Shown: positions 17,953 to 27,600 of the stretch, one piece after another
Numbering within the stretch: position 1 is the first letter of the stretch
How the letters are laid out: every line of letters starts with the position of its first letter
Assembly (NCBI RefSeq): GCF_030581005.1
Contig: NZ_JAUQSX010000002.1
Coordinates: 62,001-126,000 of the forward strand
Reading direction: 5' to 3'
DNA length: 64,000 bases
Origin: Hymenobacter mellowenesis
GTDB lineage: Bacteria; Bacteroidota; Bacteroidia; Cytophagales; Hymenobacteraceae
Program-made: the position numbers and the translations under genes
Notes under the pieces: generated by a model
Told to the model about the DNA's origin: nothing
Seen by the model: only the letters and a program-made list of their open reading frames with translations
Database searches by the model: none

Positions 17953-18705
17953 ATGAGTACACCCGCCCTGCCGCCCCTCCGCACCATTGCCGTCGATGAC
18001 GAGCCCCTGGCCCTGGGCCTGGTGGTCTCCTTCATTCAAAAAACGCCGTTTCTGGAGCTGGTGGGCAAGTTTGGCAGTGCCGTGGAGGCCCTCAAGTACC
18101 TGCACGAGCACCCCGGCGCCGTCGATTTGGCATTCTTGGATATCCAGATGCAGGAGCTCAACGGCCTGGAGCTGGCCCGCGTGCTGGGGCCCACCGGCCC
18201 GCGCGTCATCTTCACCACCGCCTTCAGCCAGTACGCGCTCGAAGGCTACCGCGTCGATGCCCTCGACTACCTCGTCAAGCCCTTCAACTACGAGGAGTTT
18301 CTGCGGGCTGCCGGCAAGGCCCGCGCCTACGCCGAGCTCACCTCCCAGCACGCCACCGCCCCCGCCGCCACCGGCCCCGAGGAGGACGAGTACCTGTTTC
18401 TGAAGGCCGAATACCAGCTGGTGCGCGTCGCGCTGAGCGACATTCTCTACGTGGAAGGGCTGAAGGACTACGTGAAAGTGCACCTTAAAAGCACGCCCCG
18501 CGCCTTGCTCAGCCTCATGAGCCTCAAGGCGATGGAGGAAAAGCTGCCCACCCGGCGCTTCATGCGCATTCACCGCTCGTTCATCGTGGCGCTCGACAAG
18601 ATTGAGGCCGTGCGCCGCCTCACCGTTCAGATTGGTGCCATTACCATCCCCGTCGGCGACCAGTACAAAGACACCTTTCTGCAGTTTCTCAGCCGCTGGA
18701 CCTAG
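17953..18705 (+). CDS. LytTR-family response regulator
   Basis: 250 aa. The receiver domain (about 10-125) has the acidic pair in VDDEP (15-16), phospho-acceptor Asp63 in AFLDIQM and the conserved KPF after LDYLV. A low-complexity Thr/Ala/Pro linker precedes the LytTR DNA-binding domain (about 150-247: FLKAEYQLVRVALSDILYVE, FMRIHRSFIV). The start at 17953 was chosen because the frame's earlier Met at 17917 lies in the arm of the family-B2 palindrome. It pairs with the histidine kinase upstream; the target genes cannot be told from the sequence. Confidence 0.94.
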   Translation: MSTPALPPLRTIAVDDEPLALGLVVSFIQKTPFLELVGKFGSAVEALKYLHEHPGAVDLAFLDIQMQELNGLELARVLGPTGPRVIFTTAFSQYALEGYRVDALDYLVKPFNYEEFLRAAGKARAYAELTSQHATAPAATGPEEDEYLFLKAEYQLVRVALSDILYVEGLKDYVKVHLKSTPRALLSLMSLKAMEEKLPTRRFMRIHRSFIVALDKIEAVRRLTVQIGAITIPVGDQYKDTFLQFLSRWT

Positions 18706-18737
18706 GCGGCATTATAATCAAAAAAGGTAATTGTATA

Positions 18738-18845
18738 GAACGTCATGTCGAGCGTAGCCGAGACATCTCGCGTGCGCAACGCAACTCAATCGTCAGAATT
18801 AGTGGCGGCACGCGAGATGTCTCGGCTGCGCTCGACATGATAGTT
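18738..18845. repeat. Family B palindrome, copy 3
   Basis: Arms around GAACGTCATGTCGAGCGTAG and its imperfect complement, in the 240-base gap between the response regulator and the glycosyltransferase. Confidence 0.85.
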
Positions 18846-18945
18846 CTCTTTTGCTACCTGCTCCCTGCTGGCCCATCACCCAGCACCCCTCGCTCTTCCC
18901 GCTTTCTACCTCGCTGCCCCCACACCCTCCCTGTCTTTCTGAGCC

Positions 18946-20229
18946 ATGAAACCTTACTACACTACCGGGAATAATATTCCCGAACGGGACTTCCATGTCC
19001 CGGAAATTCAGCCCCAATTGGCCGTGCTTTGCCTCTCCGGGAGCCTGGGCGGCCTGGAACTGAACAGCCTGAAATTTGCCGGCTGGATGCAGGAGCGCGG
19101 CTGGCGCGTCACGTTTTTCGCGCCGCCCGCCACGCCGCTGGCTTATTGGGCCGAGGAGTGGTTTGTGCCCCTCGAAACCCTGCGGGTGCGCCGGGGCCTG
19201 GCCATGCCGCTGGCCGCCTGGGAGCTGAAGCAGCAGCTCGAACGCCTGCACATCGACGTGCTGGTGGTGACGCAAAACAAGGACCTGGCCCTGGCCACGC
19301 TGGTCAAAACCCTGATGGGCGGGCACCTGCGCCTCATCTATCAGCAGCACATGCAGCTGGGGCGGCCCAAGCGCAGCCCGGTCCACACGCTCCGCTTTCG
19401 GCTCATCGATGCCTGGTTGACGCCGCTGCCTGGCCTGGCCCGCGAGGTGGCCCGCCACACCCACTTCGACACTGCCAAGCTGCATACCGTGCCGCTGGGC
19501 TTGCCACTAGAGCAATTTGCCCCGCCCACCCGCACGCGCGCCGAGGCCCGGCAGGAGCTGGGTCTGCCCCTGGAGGGCCCTTTGCTGGGCATCCTGGGCC
19601 GCTTTGATGCGGGCAAGGGCCAGGACTTCGTTATTCAGGCGCTGCACCACCTGCGCCAGCAGCTCGGGCAGGAGGCCAGTCTGGTCATCATGGGTGAACC
19701 GACCCGCAACGAGGGCGACGACTACCTGCGCCACCTGCAGGCCCTCGTGCAAGAGCTTGGCTTAGAGCAGCAGGTGCATTTCCGGGGCTTCCGGGCCAAC
19801 CCGGCCGTGTTCTACCAGGCCATCGACGTGTTTGTGCTGGCTTCCGAAAACGAAACCTACGGCATGGTGACCCTCGAAGCCATGGCTGCTGGTGTGCCCG
19901 TGGTGGCTGCTGCCACCGGTGGCACCGTGGAGCTGGTGCAGCACGGCCACACCGGCCTGCTCTACCTGTACCGCGACGTGGCCGCCTGCGCCCGCTCCGT
20001 GCGCCGCACCCTCCACGACCCCGCCGCCACCCGCCTGCGCGTGGAGCGCGCCCAGCTGGAGCGCTGGCGCTACTCCCACCACCGCCAATGCGCCCTCACT
20101 GAAGACGTGATTCGGGGCCTGTGCCCGGCGCCAACCCTGCTGGTACCGGCGGCTGGCCGCGCCCGGCGGGCCATGGCCATCAACGCGGTATTTGCGGCCC
20201 AGATACTGCCGCTGGTTGGCCAGCGCTGA
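18946..20229 (+). CDS. GT4-family glycosyltransferase
   Basis: 427 aa GT-B fold enzyme without signal peptide or membrane segment. The donor-binding C-terminal half has LLGILGRFDAGKGQDF (about 206-221), the retaining-GT4 motif E-x7-E (Glu303 and Glu311 in ENETYGMVTLEAMAAG) and GVPVVAAATGGTVELV. The acceptor half starts CLSGSLGGLELNSLKFAGWM. Acceptor and sugar cannot be named; a single glycosyltransferase next to a LytTR system suggests cell-surface polysaccharide or lipid glycosylation, but no other surface-glycan genes are nearby. Confidence 0.88.
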   Translation: MKPYYTTGNNIPERDFHVPEIQPQLAVLCLSGSLGGLELNSLKFAGWMQERGWRVTFFAPPATPLAYWAEEWFVPLETLRVRRGLAMPLAAWELKQQLERLHIDVLVVTQNKDLALATLVKTLMGGHLRLIYQQHMQLGRPKRSPVHTLRFRLIDAWLTPLPGLAREVARHTHFDTAKLHTVPLGLPLEQFAPPTRTRAEARQELGLPLEGPLLGILGRFDAGKGQDFVIQALHHLRQQLGQEASLVIMGEPTRNEGDDYLRHLQALVQELGLEQQVHFRGFRANPAVFYQAIDVFVLASENETYGMVTLEAMAAGVPVVAAATGGTVELVQHGHTGLLYLYRDVAACARSVRRTLHDPAATRLRVERAQLERWRYSHHRQCALTEDVIRGLCPAPTLLVPAAGRARRAMAINAVFAAQILPLVGQR

Positions 20230-20498
20230 ATGTTGGGGATTTATCGATGGAATTGGGTGGTTGGCCGATACTACGGTTGAGGTTTGCGCAGCGGCCGTAC
20301 TTTTGGTTATTGTTCAGCTGTTGGGAACGCGAAGCCTGCTATCGGCGGTTGTTTCAGCGGCCATCAATACGATTTTAAGACCTGCCATTCTTACCCGGAA
20401 GTGCTTTCTGGCCGTGGCCACCCACCCAGCAGTTTGCCGCTGCTGGCAGCAGCGGCCAGAACCAGCCACCGGTACCGAATGGCAGGCACCACGTGCCC

Positions 20499-20531
20499 CG
20501 AAGGCCCGCCTGCACTGCAGGCGGGCCTTCG
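20499..20531 (+). terminator. Hairpin terminator after the GT4 gene
   Basis: Perfect 14-base stem CGAAGGCCCGCCTG / CAGGCGGGCCTTCG with a 5-base loop, followed by CTGTTTTATAAATTTT. It lies 270 bases beyond the glycosyltransferase stop. Confidence 0.7.
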
Positions 20532-20791
20532 CTGTTTTATAAATTTTCTTCAAAAGCACGTCCGCAGGCAACCTCGCAGGGGCGCACCCGGTCCGGGCAA
20601 AGCGGGAGTTTCCGTCCCAAACCGGGATAGCAAACGTCTCCGGGCCGATGAAAGCAAAGCCAGCCGCTACGATAGAAGCCAGATAACAGTTATGGCACGA
20701 AAATTGAACGCGCGCTGAATAACTGAACTTTTTTAATATTAATTAATCCATAATAAAGTTAGTTGACTCGCGTTTGCCGATAAAACCATGG

Positions 20792-20799
20792 TAATTTTG
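20792..20799 (+). promoter_or_regulatory. Promoter -7 box (TAATTTTG)
   Basis: Exact match to the Bacteroidota -7 consensus TAnnTTTG, 57 bases before the start of the 1190-aa T9SS protein. The upstream TTTG element is 15 bases away, shorter than the usual 19-21, so the -33 part is weak. Confidence 0.45.
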
Positions 20800-20856
20800 C
20801 CCTTACTATTTTGACAGTTTGTCGAATAAACACTGCTTCTACTATCGTAAAACCCT

Positions 20857-23800
20857 ATGAAACATCTTTTTACTGCACCCGCCAGCTTACCTCGTGCTCT
20901 TCGAAAAGTAATTTTGCTCTTGCTGCCGCTGCTGGCGTCTTTACTGAGCCATGCCCAGAGTACTTCGGTAGTAATCAGCGAAGTATTTGGCGGCGGCGGC
21001 ACGCCAGGCGCGCCCTACACCAACGATTTCGTGGAGCTGTACAACCCGACCAATGCAGCTATTACCCTGACTAATCACTCGCTGCAATACAACTCTGCGA
21101 CCGGGACTAGTGCTTACACTGTGGTAGCGCAGGGCAACTTCAGTGTTCCGGCCCATGGCTTTTTTCTCATTCAGCTCGGCTCGTCGGGTGGGGTGGGGGC
21201 GGGTTTGACCGCACCCGACGTCACCGGCACGCAAAATCTATCGGCCACGGCCGGCCGGCTGGCCTTGGTAAGCAACACCACGGCGCTCGGCGCGGGGGTG
21301 GCGGCCAACACGGCGGGCGTTGTCGATTTTGTGGGCTATGGCACCTCGGCGGCGACCTACGAAGGCGTCGGCCGGGCCCCCGCACCCAGCAACACCACCA
21401 GCATCGAGCGCAAGGCCCGCGAAAGCTCGACCAGTGCCGACATGGCGGCCGGCAACGTGGACGCCGACCAGGGCAATGGCTTCGACAGCGACAACAACAA
21501 CCTGGACTTCGTGACGCGCAGTGCCCCGGGCCCACAAAACTCGTCGGCGCCGGCGGAGGTGCTCGTGCCCATCGTGTACTACAGTACCAAAGTCCCCGGG
21601 GGCTTTCTCAACGACCCCAATACCTACAGCTCGACGCCGGACGGGACGGGCCCCGCGCCGGCCAATTTCTCGACCAACTTCCTGACTTTTGTCGTGGTCG
21701 GCACCAACCGCACGATTGACGGGGCTTGGTCAGTAACCGGAACCAACGCGAAGGTGCTGGTGCAGTCCGGCGCGTCCTTCGTTGTGCCCGCCGCGTTCAA
21801 TTTCAGCGGCACTCTGGACCTGAGCAGCAACGCCACCCTGGTGCAGCAAAACGCGACGACGCCCTCGACCGTGACCTTCGGCACGCTGGATGCAGCCAGC
21901 ACTGTGGAGTATGCCCAAACTACTTCCTTCACGGTGCCCATCTTGGCAGCCCCGGGCTACGGCAACCTGACCCTGCGCAACGCCACCAAGCTGCTGAGCA
22001 CGGGCACCACCGTGGTGCGCGGCAATGTGCTGGTTGACAACGTCGACGGCGCCTTCGGCGGCGCGGCCAGCTCGGCTTCCATCCTGAGCTTAGGCGGCAA
22101 CTTCACGCTGGCGGGCACGGTCACTTTTGGCCCTGCCGCCGACAACCTCATCCAGCTTAGCGCCACCAATACCACCACGGCGCAGGTGCTCGACGGGGCC
22201 GGTACCCTCATCAAGCTGTTCCGGTTGACTTTGCCAGCCAACCAGGCCGGCGTGAGCCTCGCCAACGGCACCAGTAACCTGGAGCTGGGCAACGCCATCA
22301 CGGCGGCAGGCGGCTACTCGCTGGGAACCAATACTGTACTGACCGTGGGCAACAACACGCTGAGCTTTGCCGCAGGTGGCCGGGCCACCATGAGCGGCAA
22401 TGGTGCCCTGGCCTTAAGCCCAAGCTCCAACCTGATATTCAGCAAAAACAGCACCACGGCCCTGGGTACGCTGCGCCTGACGGCCGGCAGCACCCAACTC
22501 ACCAACTTCACCCTCGACGCGGCCGGCAGCAACAACACCCTGGTCCTGCCCGCCAGCCTGACGGTGAACGGCACCCTCACCGTGAGCAGCACCAGCACGC
22601 TCACCATTGGGTCGGGCAATCTGCTGACCGTGAACGGCCCCGTGGCGGGCACCGGCACCCTGCGCGGCGCGGCCGATGCCGACCTGACGATTGGGGGCGC
22701 CGGCGCCCTGAGCAGTTTCACCATCGGCTCGTCGGGCACGACCACGGGCGTCCTGCGCAACTTTACCCTGAACCGCGCCGGGGCCGTGCTGCCCCTGAGC
22801 CTCAACCTGACCGTGGAAGGGGCCCTGGCCCTTGCCAACGGCACCCTGAGCCTGGGCGCCAACCTGCTGCTGCTGGACGGCACCGTGGCCAGCTCGGGTG
22901 GTTTCCTGAGCGGCACATCGGCCTCGCGCCTGACCGTGGCCGGCACCGATGGCCCGGTAGGCCCGGTGGCCTTCTCGCCCACCGGCGGCCTGTTGAGCCA
23001 GCTCAACCTGAACCGTCCCAGCGGCACGCTCACCCTCACCGACAACCCGCTGCTGGTGGGGGCCACCACCCTCACCAGTGGGGTGCTGGGCCTGGGCGCT
23101 GGCGTGGGCCTCACCATCACGGGGGTGCTGACGGTGGTGGACCCCGCCGTGGCCCGGTTTGCGGGCACGCCCACGTCGGTGCTCAACTTCACGGGCAGCG
23201 GCGCCATTGGGCCCCTGGCCTTTGTGGCCGGGCAGGACGAGCTGCTGGGCCTGAGCCTGAACCGCACGGGCACCATTCCCACGGCCCAACTGCTCACCAA
23301 CCTTTCCGTGAATAACCTGACCCTGACGAGCGGGCGCATCTTTGTGCAGGGCACGGCCAAGCTCCAGGTATTGCCGGGCGGCAGCCTGGTGGGCGGCAGC
23401 TCCAACAGCTACTCGAACACGCTCACGCTGGCCTCGGTGACCAACAACATGACGCAAACCGTGTCGCTCACGTTCCCACTGGGCGTGACCGGGCAGTACC
23501 GGCCCCTTACCCTCACCGTGACCGACCAGGTTATTGGCACCACCAGCTACACGGCCCACCAGTACGAAGCGCCCTCGCCGGTGCGCACCCTGCCGGCCAC
23601 ACTGGTCCGCGTGTCGCAGATTCGCTACTACAACGTGGTGCAGGAAGCCGGCGGCAGCAGCACGCTGGGCAGCGCCACCATTCGCCTGAGCTACGTTGCG
23701 GCCAACGACCTGGTGACGCCGGCCAACGTGAGCTTCCTGCGCGTGGCCATGACCGACCCCGCCGACAATACCAAGTGGAAGGACATTGGTGGCAGCGGCA

Positions 23801-24429
23801 CGGGCTCCGACATCACGTCGGCCTCGTTCACGCCCGGCCCGCTGGGCGATTTCACCCTGGCCACCGACATCGCCACGCCCCCCAACACCAACCCGCTGCC
23901 CGTGGAGCTGACCCGCTTCGCGGCCACGCGCCAGGGCGGTGGGGTGGCCCTGGCCTGGGCCACGGCCACCGAGCGCAACAGCGCCCGCTTCGAAGTGGAG
24001 CGCAGCCTCGACGGCCGCACCTTTGGCGCCGTGCTCAGCCTGCCGGGCCAGGGCAACAGCACGCAGCTGCACGAATACACGGCCCTCGACGCCAAAGCCC
24101 CCGCCCACCTGCTCTACTACCGCCTGCGCCAGGTGGACCTGGACGGCACCGTGGCTTACTCGCAGGTGCTGACGGTGGCCGGCACCGATGCCCCGGCCGA
24201 GTGGACCGTGTACCCGAACCCGACTACCGAACGCCTCACGGCCGCGCTGCCCACGGCCGCCGGCCGCACCTACCGCGTCCTCAACACGCTGGGCCAGGTG
24301 GTGGCCCACGGCGACGCTGCCACCGCCGACCCGACCATAGATGTGCATCAGCTGGCGGCGGGCACTTACTTCCTGGAACTGCGCGGCGCGGCCGGCCCGC
24401 AAACACGCCGTTTCGTGAAGAACGATTAA
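20857..24429 (+). CDS. Large lamin-tail-domain protein, T9SS cargo
   Basis: 1190 aa. A long signal peptide ends SHA|Q at 33. A lamin-tail-like domain follows (about 36-160: VVISEVFGGGGTPGAPYTND, FVELYNPTNAAITL). The middle (about 280-900) is a run of short Thr/Leu/Gly/Asn-rich units of the type LTVNGTLTVSSTSTLTIGSG, suggesting a parallel beta-helix adhesin stalk. The end (about 1013-1190: NPLPVELTRF, YYRLRQVDLDGTVAYS, VYPNPTTERL, LAAGTYFLEL) is a type A T9SS sorting domain, so it should cross the outer membrane and be anchored or released at the cell surface. The function is unknown; adhesion or gliding is an inference from architecture. Its C-terminal 180 residues resemble those of the next gene. 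Confidence 0.88.
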   Translation: MKHLFTAPASLPRALRKVILLLLPLLASLLSHAQSTSVVISEVFGGGGTPGAPYTNDFVELYNPTNAAITLTNHSLQYNSATGTSAYTVVAQGNFSVPAHGFFLIQLGSSGGVGAGLTAPDVTGTQNLSATAGRLALVSNTTALGAGVAANTAGVVDFVGYGTSAATYEGVGRAPAPSNTTSIERKARESSTSADMAAGNVDADQGNGFDSDNNNLDFVTRSAPGPQNSSAPAEVLVPIVYYSTKVPGGFLNDPNTYSSTPDGTGPAPANFSTNFLTFVVVGTNRTIDGAWSVTGTNAKVLVQSGASFVVPAAFNFSGTLDLSSNATLVQQNATTPSTVTFGTLDAASTVEYAQTTSFTVPILAAPGYGNLTLRNATKLLSTGTTVVRGNVLVDNVDGAFGGAASSASILSLGGNFTLAGTVTFGPAADNLIQLSATNTTTAQVLDGAGTLIKLFRLTLPANQAGVSLANGTSNLELGNAITAAGGYSLGTNTVLTVGNNTLSFAAGGRATMSGNGALALSPSSNLIFSKNSTTALGTLRLTAGSTQLTNFTLDAAGSNNTLVLPASLTVNGTLTVSSTSTLTIGSGNLLTVNGPVAGTGTLRGAADADLTIGGAGALSSFTIGSSGTTTGVLRNFTLNRAGAVLPLSLNLTVEGALALANGTLSLGANLLLLDGTVASSGGFLSGTSASRLTVAGTDGPVGPVAFSPTGGLLSQLNLNRPSGTLTLTDNPLLVGATTLTSGVLGLGAGVGLTITGVLTVVDPAVARFAGTPTSVLNFTGSGAIGPLAFVAGQDELLGLSLNRTGTIPTAQLLTNLSVNNLTLTSGRIFVQGTAKLQVLPGGSLVGGSSNSYSNTLTLASVTNNMTQTVSLTFPLGVTGQYRPLTLTVTDQVIGTTSYTAHQYEAPSPVRTLPATLVRVSQIRYYNVVQEAGGSSTLGSATIRLSYVAANDLVTPANVSFLRVAMTDPADNTKWKDIGGSGTGSDITSASFTPGPLGDFTLATDIATPPNTNPLPVELTRFAATRQGGGVALAWATATERNSARFEVERSLDGRTFGAVLSLPGQGNSTQLHEYTALDAKAPAHLLYYRLRQVDLDGTVAYSQVLTVAGTDAPAEWTVYPNPTTERLTAALPTAAGRTYRVLNTLGQVVAHGDAATADPTIDVHQLAAGTYFLELRGAAGPQTRRFVKND

Positions 24430-24453
24430 GCCCGGCCGTTGCCGCGCTAACCT

Positions 24454-24487
24454 AAAAAAAGCCCCCGCCACCGCGGGGGCTTTTTTG
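24454..24487 (+). terminator. Rho-independent terminator
   Basis: Stem GCCCCCGC / GCGGGGGC with a 4-base loop, flanked by seven A on the left and six T on the right, 25 bases after the stop of the 1190-aa protein. Confidence 0.92.
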
Positions 24488-24696
24488 TGCGCTTCATTTT
24501 TTCTTCATTCTAAACAGGATTATGCCCCGACGCTACTTTCCTGACGGCGTGCAGGCGGCCTGCCGGGTTGCACTGCCGCCGAATGTAACGGTTTCGTAAT
24601 CTTCGGTATGGGGTAAATGCTACCCGGCCGGGCTAACTTTACTGACAGTGCGCCCATCAAAAGACGATTTTTCAACCCTCTTAATACCCGTTACTT

Positions 24697-27600
24697 ATGC
24701 ACCCAACCCGTACAGTTTTTCCCTCTTCATTCAGCCGCGCCCTGGCACTGCTGATGATGCTAATGCTACCACTGGTAGGGTGGGGGCAGACAACTATTGT
24801 CAAATGGGATTTTAGTACCAGCAATAGCACAACGGCTAATGCGGCTTCTTCTGCGAATACTACCCGTGTAATTACTACGGAAGGTGGAGCTGATGCACCA
24901 GGGGTTGGCGGTGGCGCTTCTGGCACAGCGAGCGCCGCGAACTGGCAAAACGGAGCAACGGCCGGCTCAATAAAGTATTGGCAAGTCAGTCTTTATACTA
25001 CTGGTTTCACTGCGATTAAAGTGTCGTCAGAACAGCGTAGCTCCAACACTGGGCCGCGTGATTTCAAGCTTCAATACCAAGTTGGAGGCACTAGCTCGGC
25101 GTGGACAGACGTTGCAGGCGCAACATCAATCGTTGTTGAAAACAACTATACCGGCGGCGTTCTAAACCAAGTATCCCTACCCGCAGCGGTTGAGAATCAA
25201 TCGGCGACTACGTTGGTGTACTTGCGGTGGGTCATGACCTCAAACATTCGTGTGACTGGCGGCTCCAACACTGTTGCAAATACAGGTAACTCGAATATTG
25301 ACAACATCCTTGTCGAAGGCACTGCTGCCGCTGCCGCCAACAGCATTTCCGCGCCCACCATCGCCGGCTCGACCTTTTGCGTGGGCAATTCCGGCTCGCA
25401 AACATTCGCCGTCGGCTTCACGCCATCCGGCACCTTCACCACGGGCAACGTATACACAGCCTACCTCGGCACCACCGCCATTGGCACGCTGGCGAGCACA
25501 GCCAGCGGCTCGGCGCTCAGCCTCAACGCCACCATCCCCAGCAGCGTAGCTTCGGGCAGCACCTACCGCATTCGAGTAGATGCCAGCAGCCCCGCCACCA
25601 CGGGCGGCGACAACGTTTCCGACCTGACGGTGGTAAACTACGCCACCAACAACGTTACCGGCTTCGCGGCCACGGCCGGCAACGCCCAAGCCGCCCTGGC
25701 TTGGACCAACCCCACCACCTGCTACGGCCGCACGGTGGTGGTGGCCAGCACAGGCACCATCACGGCGACGCCCAGCGGCACCTTCACGGCCAATGCCGCC
25801 TTTGGCAGCGGCACGGACCTGGGCGGCGGCCAGTTTGTGGTGTACGACGGCACCGGCACCAGCGCCACCGTCACCAACCTGACCAACGGCACGCTCTACA
25901 ATTTTAAAGCTTTCGTGACGAATGGCGCCGGGTACAGCAACGGGGCCACGGCCTCGGCCACGCCCGCCGCTCCCACGCCGAACATTACGGCCACGGGCTC
26001 CTTCTCCGCTTTCAACACGCTGGCCGGTGTGGTTTCGGCCGCGCAGTCCATCACCGTAAGCGCGGTCAACCTCACCGCGGGCATCGTCATCACGCCGCCC
26101 GCGGGCTACGAAGTATCCCTCGACAACGGCAGCAACTACTTCACCACGGCTCAGACCCTGGGCGGGGCCGGCTCGGTGTCGACCACGACGGTGCTGTTGC
26201 GCCTCACGGGCGCCCTGCCCACCGCCAGCCTGGGCACCAACCTGCAAATCCGCAGCACCGGCGCTACCGCCCGCGACCGCACGGTGAGCGGCACGGTGGT
26301 GGCCGAACCCACGGCCGCCCCCACGGTGACGGCCGGTACGCCCGGCACCAGCACGGTTACCCTCACGGTGAGCGGCGGCGACGGCACCCGCCGCCTGCTG
26401 GTGGTGCGCGCCGCCAGCACCCCGGCCGTGGGCCCCACCGACCGCACCACGTACTCTGCTAACCTGGCCTTCGGCAACACCGGCACCACCAGCATCACGG
26501 GGGCCGGCAACTACGTCGTGCTCGCCGGCACCGCCACCACGGCCACCGTCACCGGCCTCAGCAGCACCACGGCCTACGTAGCCGAGGTGTATGCCTATAA
26601 CGTGGGCAGCGCCACGGGCTTCGAGAACTACCTCCTCACGCCGTTGGGCACGGTGAGCTTCACTACGACGCTGGGCCCGCCGGTGGCCCTGCTCGTTTAT
26701 AACTTCCCGGGCAGCCCTCCCGATGTGACCCCCACCACCAAGGCTGCTAACGTGGCGGGCAGCGATTTTACGCGCAGCGGCGTGACCGGCAACAACACGT
26801 CGGGCGTGTTCAATGCCAGCAACTGGCCTTCCTCCGCCAGCATTGACCCCACTAAATACGTTGCCTTCACCTTCACGCCCAACCCCGGATATCAGGCGGC
26901 GCTAACCACGCTGGAATTCGATGAACTCCGCTCTTCTGCCAGCGGCCCAACTGCCTACGAAGTGCGGTCTAGCTTGGACAACTACGCCTCGGCGGTAGCG
27001 ACCGGCAACACCAGCGCTACCCTCACCACGCAAACCGTTACGCTCGGCGCGACCTTCAACTCCATTCAGAATGCGACCGGGGTCACGTTCCGCATTTATG
27101 GATACAATGCCAGTGGCTCCACCAGCACCTGGAGGCAGGACAACGTGACGCTGTCGGGCTATGTAACCGCAGCGGTTCCTTCCCCCGAAATCGATGTGAT
27201 TCAAGGCGCTTCCATTGCTTCAGGCGGCAGCTTCGCCTTTGGTAATATGGTGGTCAACACGTCCACCGACGCCACCTTCACCATAGCCAACACTGGAACC
27301 GCCGCACTCAACATCTCCAACATTACCCTGACCAACAACGCGGGTGGCGCCTTCAGCATCCAGACCTCGCCGCTGCCCACCTCTGTGGGCACCAATTCTA
27401 CCGCGCCACTGGTGGTACGGTTTGCCCCCACTTCGGCCGGCACCCAAACCGCGACGCTTACCATTTTCAACAACGATTCCAACGAGGGCACTTACATCAT
27501 CAGCCTTACCGGGAAGGCCCTGGCCACCGAGCCTGCCGCCCCCCAGCCTACTGTGAGCGTGGCTGCCATCACGACCACTTCCGTGGAGGTGACCCTAAGC

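Larger units (their letters stand above)
20230..20856. other. 627-base gap without a convincing gene
   Basis: The longest non-coding stretch. It contains the hairpin at 20499-20531, then an AT-richer end (about 20720-20856) leading to a promoter-like box at 20792. Short frames exist on the plus strand, one with a hydrophobic stretch (VEVCAAAVLLVIVQLLG), but they lack family features and overlap each other; a decayed gene is possible. No tRNA or known riboswitch could be recognised by eye. Confidence 0.5.

Noticed and set aside
20192..20718. Overlapping short plus-strand frames after the glycosyltransferase gene
   Set aside because: They lack start signals and family features, overlap each other and include the terminator hairpin; at most a decayed gene.
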